64,000 nt of DNA. It comes from Pantoea agglomerans (GTDB lineage: Bacteria; Pseudomonadota; Gammaproteobacteria; Enterobacterales; Enterobacteriaceae). Location of the stretch: positions 248,001 through 312,000 of the forward strand of contig NZ_CP090208.1 of NCBI RefSeq assembly GCF_021397715.1, in the 5' to 3' direction. The notes below the pieces were generated by a model. It was not told where the DNA came from, did not search any database, and saw nothing but the letters and a program-made list of their open reading frames with translations. Position 1 is the stretch's first letter. Each line of letters starts with the position of its first letter. The position numbers and the translations under genes were made by a program. Shown piece after piece: positions 61,169 to 64,000 of the stretch.

Positions 61169-62905
61169 ATGAAGATAATCCGGAAGATGCAACGAAAATG
61201 GGCAGCGGAGTTGAAGCTGTTTTGTCTCTCACGCGGCGCATTTACGCTGGCTCTCATAACACTTTACCTGTTTTTTATTCTGCCGATTTATTTTGAAAAT
61301 AATGGCGGAACAGGGCTGGAAATGCCTCAGAACATCCTTGCATGGAGTGTGATGCTTTTGTGCATTTTATCTGCTCTCCTGAATGTGTTGCGAACCGGAG
61401 AGATCCTGATATCACGTTTCATGTTCATCGCCTTTTTGGCAGTAGCTATGCTGTTGCTGCCGTGGTTCTGGACATCATCAGTTTTGTGGCGAGAGCATGC
61501 CGTGCCACGTCTGGCAGGAATCGCTGGAGCGCTGCTATTTTGTCTGGCTCTCTGTCAGGTGAGCCTAACGTCGTCTAAGCGACGCATTTTACTTGCTTTG
61601 GTGGTTTTATCTTCTCTGCTGCAGGCTGGCGAAGCCATGATGCAGGCCTGGTTGCCGGAGATCGCCCTGCGTTTGATGGATTTTTATGGCACTTCACCCT
61701 ATGGCATTTTTCAGCAGCGTAACCTGCTGGCAAGCTGGCTGGCTACGGGCGCAGCAGTAACGCTCTATCTTGCGCTTACCGCAACCACACGCAGAAGCAC
61801 ATTTGTTTGGCTACTTCCCTCGTATCCGCTATGCGCGGCGATAACGCTTAGCCAAAGCCGTACCGGGATGATCGGTGTGATTTTATCCATGCTACTGACC
61901 GGATTTGCCGACTGGCGACGCCAGCCGCGAATCGATCCTAAAGCGGCTTTGTGGAAAGGCGGGTTAATTGTCTCGTTAGCAGGATGCTGTTCAGCCATTG
62001 GCTTATGGGCAATGCCCGCAGGGCAGCACGCCGATTTGATACACCAAAAATCTACTGTTGAACGTGTTCTGATGCTTGAAGCGACCGCTGAAATGATTGG
62101 ACAGCATCCGTGGGCCGGCAGCGGATTGGGTAGCTTCGAAGCGCAATTCCCACTGGCGGTAGTGACCCTGGGTTTAGTACAAAAGAGTGACACTGTTACT
62201 CACCCGCATAATGAAGCGTTGTATGTCTGGGCCGAAGGCGGAATCATTGCCATGGCAGGCTTGCTGTTATTGGCCGGTATCTGGATATGGCCACTCATCC
62301 TGCGGCTGCGTGACTCACTCTATCTGGATAAGTCTGGCTGGCTGTTACCACTGACGGGTCTGCCTGTCGTGATCCACATGATGCTGGAGTATCCACTCTA
62401 TCTTTCAACACCTCATCTCATGCTGCTGCTTGTATTGTTTCGTATAAGTTTACCCGACTCAGTTCTGCAGCCTGTCAACGTATCCCGCTTTGGACGTGCA
62501 GTAACGATTCCGTTTTTGTTGGGTGGTTTGGTGATTCTTGTTGGGCTGAAAGCAGGTTTTATTACGCAATCGATGCTGACCCAGGCCGAAGCGGAGATGA
62601 ATCAGGGATCGCTACCCACGTTACCGATGGCGAGCTGGCGAACAATGACGCAGGCAGAACGGCTGGACTACGATCAACACCTGCTGATAGCCAATACGCC
62701 TGGATTTTTGCAAAGATCTCAGGCGATAGGGGAATTTTACATCTGGGGAGAAAAGTGGCTCGCGGTTCATAACAACCCTGAGGTCACTGCAGCAATGATG
62801 ATCATTGCGCAACGCCGGGGAGACCACACGACTTATGAACGTCTGCGCGCCAATGCAGCACGTGTGTTCATCCATGATGAACGATTTATGCAAGGGCATG
62901 AATAA
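61169..62905 (+). CDS. O-antigen ligase/polymerase family protein (PglL-like O-oligosaccharyltransferase)
   Basis: Inner-membrane glycosyl transfer protein of 578 residues with about eleven hydrophobic helices. It has the Wzy_C/WaaL core (SQSRTGMIGVIL, then the large periplasmic loop with HPWAGSGLGSFEAQFP and VTHPHNEALYVWAEGGI), a GIFQQRNLLASWLATG stretch that matches the PglL_A motif region, and a C-terminal soluble part. This is the plan of PglL-type protein O-oligosaccharyltransferases, which attach lipid-linked glycans to exported proteins, including pilins. No glycan synthesis genes are adjacent. Start could also be ATG 61187. Confidence 0.8.
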   Translation: MKIIRKMQRKWAAELKLFCLSRGAFTLALITLYLFFILPIYFENNGGTGLEMPQNILAWSVMLLCILSALLNVLRTGEILISRFMFIAFLAVAMLLLPWFWTSSVLWREHAVPRLAGIAGALLFCLALCQVSLTSSKRRILLALVVLSSLLQAGEAMMQAWLPEIALRLMDFYGTSPYGIFQQRNLLASWLATGAAVTLYLALTATTRRSTFVWLLPSYPLCAAITLSQSRTGMIGVILSMLLTGFADWRRQPRIDPKAALWKGGLIVSLAGCCSAIGLWAMPAGQHADLIHQKSTVERVLMLEATAEMIGQHPWAGSGLGSFEAQFPLAVVTLGLVQKSDTVTHPHNEALYVWAEGGIIAMAGLLLLAGIWIWPLILRLRDSLYLDKSGWLLPLTGLPVVIHMMLEYPLYLSTPHLMLLLVLFRISLPDSVLQPVNVSRFGRAVTIPFLLGGLVILVGLKAGFITQSMLTQAEAEMNQGSLPTLPMASWRTMTQAERLDYDQHLLIANTPGFLQRSQAIGEFYIWGEKWLAVHNNPEVTAAMMIIAQRRGDHTTYERLRANAARVFIHDERFMQGHE

Positions 62906-63038
62906 TAAACACTGAATGAACTTTAACGGTAAACATCGGGGCTGATCCGCAGGTAATCTGCTCGTCTCTTGCAAAGCGGACGTCCGGAATGGTTTTTTGA
63001 CCTATAACGGATACCCTGCCGCTTCAACAGGAGGACCG

Positions 63039-63296
63039 TTAGTCTTGAGTATCAGAAATAATACAGGTCAGTAAGTAAGAGCGGCTTTCCCTTCTACCTT
63101 TTGTTACAAGTCCTTTTTTAATGGCTTGTTCTGCATTGTAAATTTTACGGGCAGACTCTGATGAAGTTATTTCACTCGGTTCCTTAGGCGTAAGGGTGGT
63201 ACATGATGCATAAATTTTCCGCAGGAGTCCGTTATAGCCTTCATCCTCCTGCAGAATTCTTCTTGCCTGATCGGGTTTAATAAAATCTGCTTTCAT
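63039..63296 (-). CDS. Hypothetical small protein
   Basis: 85-residue frame, hydrophilic (RRILQEDEGYNGLLRKIYASC, TSSESARKIYNAEQAIKKG). No signal peptide, domain or strong ribosome binding site. It lies between the ligase gene and the hydrolase relic in decayed DNA. It could be real or chance. Confidence 0.35.
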   Translation of the reverse strand: MKADFIKPDQARRILQEDEGYNGLLRKIYASCTTLTPKEPSEITSSESARKIYNAEQAIKKGLVTKGRRESRSYLLTCIISDTQD

Positions 63297-63335
63297 TCAT
63301 AGCAGCGGCTGGATTACTTAACGTTCCGGATAAGC

Positions 63336-63680
63336 GATCTACCTGGACTGGTTCTTTAACCGTAAAGCGACCAGTCCGCACCGGATAGATGCGGCGGCGC
63401 GCGCTGAATATCTGCGCCTTTATCAGCAGCCCGGCGCGCTGCCGGGCGGTTGAGCAGTCGGCCGGCCAGTCAGAATCACCAGCGCGCGCAGGCCGGGAAG
63501 CTGGCGCTGCCGTTACTGGCGGTCAGTGCCGATCGGGGGTCGATTCCGGATATGGCGGCACCATTACGCGCGGTGGCGCACCAGGTCAGCGGTGCGGTTA
63601 TCGGGGAATGCGGGCACTTTATTCCCGACGAACAGCCGGAAAAACTGGCGGAAATATTAACGGATTTTTTTACTCACTGA
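63336..63680 (+). pseudogene. Decayed C-terminal copy of the alpha/beta hydrolase at 45179
   Basis: Matches the last third of the hydrolase gene at 45.2 kb, with long runs of identity. The 5' half is missing; a net 16-base deletion near 63435-63480 (with TGA at 63449-63451 region) breaks the frame. The C-terminal part (KLALPLLAVSADRGSIPDM, CGHFIPDEQPEKLAE) remains readable. The homology continues 96 bp beyond the stop (to 63776), so a DNA segment was duplicated and not only a gene. Confidence 0.9.
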
Positions 63681-64000
63681 TCCGCTGAGCGGGTAACCGT
63701 GGCAGTGTGTCTGCCGTATCGCCTCAGGCCGCCAGCGGCAGGCTGGCGGCGCTAAGCGGGACTGCTGATATCCTGATGCTGATTAAACAGGCTCAGGGTC
63801 GGTCCGGTTTTGAGCTGTTTTCTTCAGCCAGAAAATCTTTCTCATCAGCCCGGCAGAGGACGAAAATTCTGTTCTCCTTCAATAAATCGCTGCTGACGTA
63901 AATGTGCTTGTCAATTAACGCTAACCTGCCATGCTGGGCCCCTTTTACCGGGGATGGCCCTAATGTGTATTCATGAGGTTCGCTAAATTTCAATGCCCGT
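63681..64000. other. Right edge, duplicated 3' flank and unassigned sequence
   Basis: Bases to 63776 continue the duplication of the hydrolase 3' flank. Beyond them a minus-strand frame (63793-63993, starting at a TTG or running off the window) encodes a basic peptide with no known domain; it may be the 3' end of a gene outside the window. Confidence 0.45.

Noticed and set aside
61084..61296. 70-codon frame before and across the ligase start
   Set aside because: It overlaps the ligase gene in another frame, with no domain and no clear ribosome binding site.
1..64000. tRNA, rRNA or riboswitch genes
   Set aside because: I looked for cloverleaf-like and known leader patterns between genes and saw none I could support. 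A covariance-model scan would be needed to exclude small RNAs.

Overview
The window looks like part of a large plasmid (or chromid) of a Pantoea/Erwinia-type enterobacterium. This is inferred from the replication and partition module at 20.4-27.1 kb: a RepFIB-type RepA, a P1-type ParA/ParB pair, P1-like parS sites and about 25 iterons on both sides of repA. The rest of the gene content (pagP, lhr, pdxI/ydbC, sad, azlCD, chaperone-usher fimbriae) is typical of plant-associated Erwiniaceae, and the arrangement recalls the Large Pantoea Plasmid (LPP-1) family. That assignment rests on recognition, not on a database search. Layout, left part: an MscS-type channel; an MFS exporter; the giant helicase Lhr; a LysR regulator divergent from a pyridoxal reductase-like aldo/keto reductase; a membrane-anchored alpha/beta hydrolase with the lipid A palmitoyltransferase PagP; a sugar porter; and a LysR-controlled catabolic operon (SDR dehydrogenase, ACS-type MFS importer, split transketolase). 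Middle: 1.5 kb of mostly non-coding DNA with parS sites, then parB-parA, 2.2 kb of iterons and minisatellites, repA, a phased iteron array and a GATC-rich origin-like stretch. Next come sad, an FAD amine/amino-acid oxidase, an ASCH protein, a HigBA-like toxin-antitoxin cassette flanked by a 134-bp duplication, an XRE-cupin regulator divergent from azlCD, a periplasmic esterase, a DJ-1 family protein, an RND pump operon with a coupled acyltransferase, a P-type ATPase, an AI-2E family permease and a TetR/alpha-beta hydrolase pair with matching operators. Right part: a chaperone-usher fimbrial locus (47.3-57.7 kb) with seven pilin-domain genes, an MrpH-like tip adhesin candidate, a lipoprotein and an unusual coiled-coil protein ending in a degenerate FKBP domain. 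It is followed by a ToxR/CadC-like membrane regulator with a FidL-like partner, a LuxR-type regulator, and a Wzy/PglL-type O-oligosaccharide ligase. The window ends in a decayed second copy of the 45.2-kb alpha/beta hydrolase. The most interesting items are the fimbrial locus with its dedicated coiled-coil/FKBP protein and neighbouring ligase, the iteron and parS sites lying far from the origin, and two old segmental duplications.
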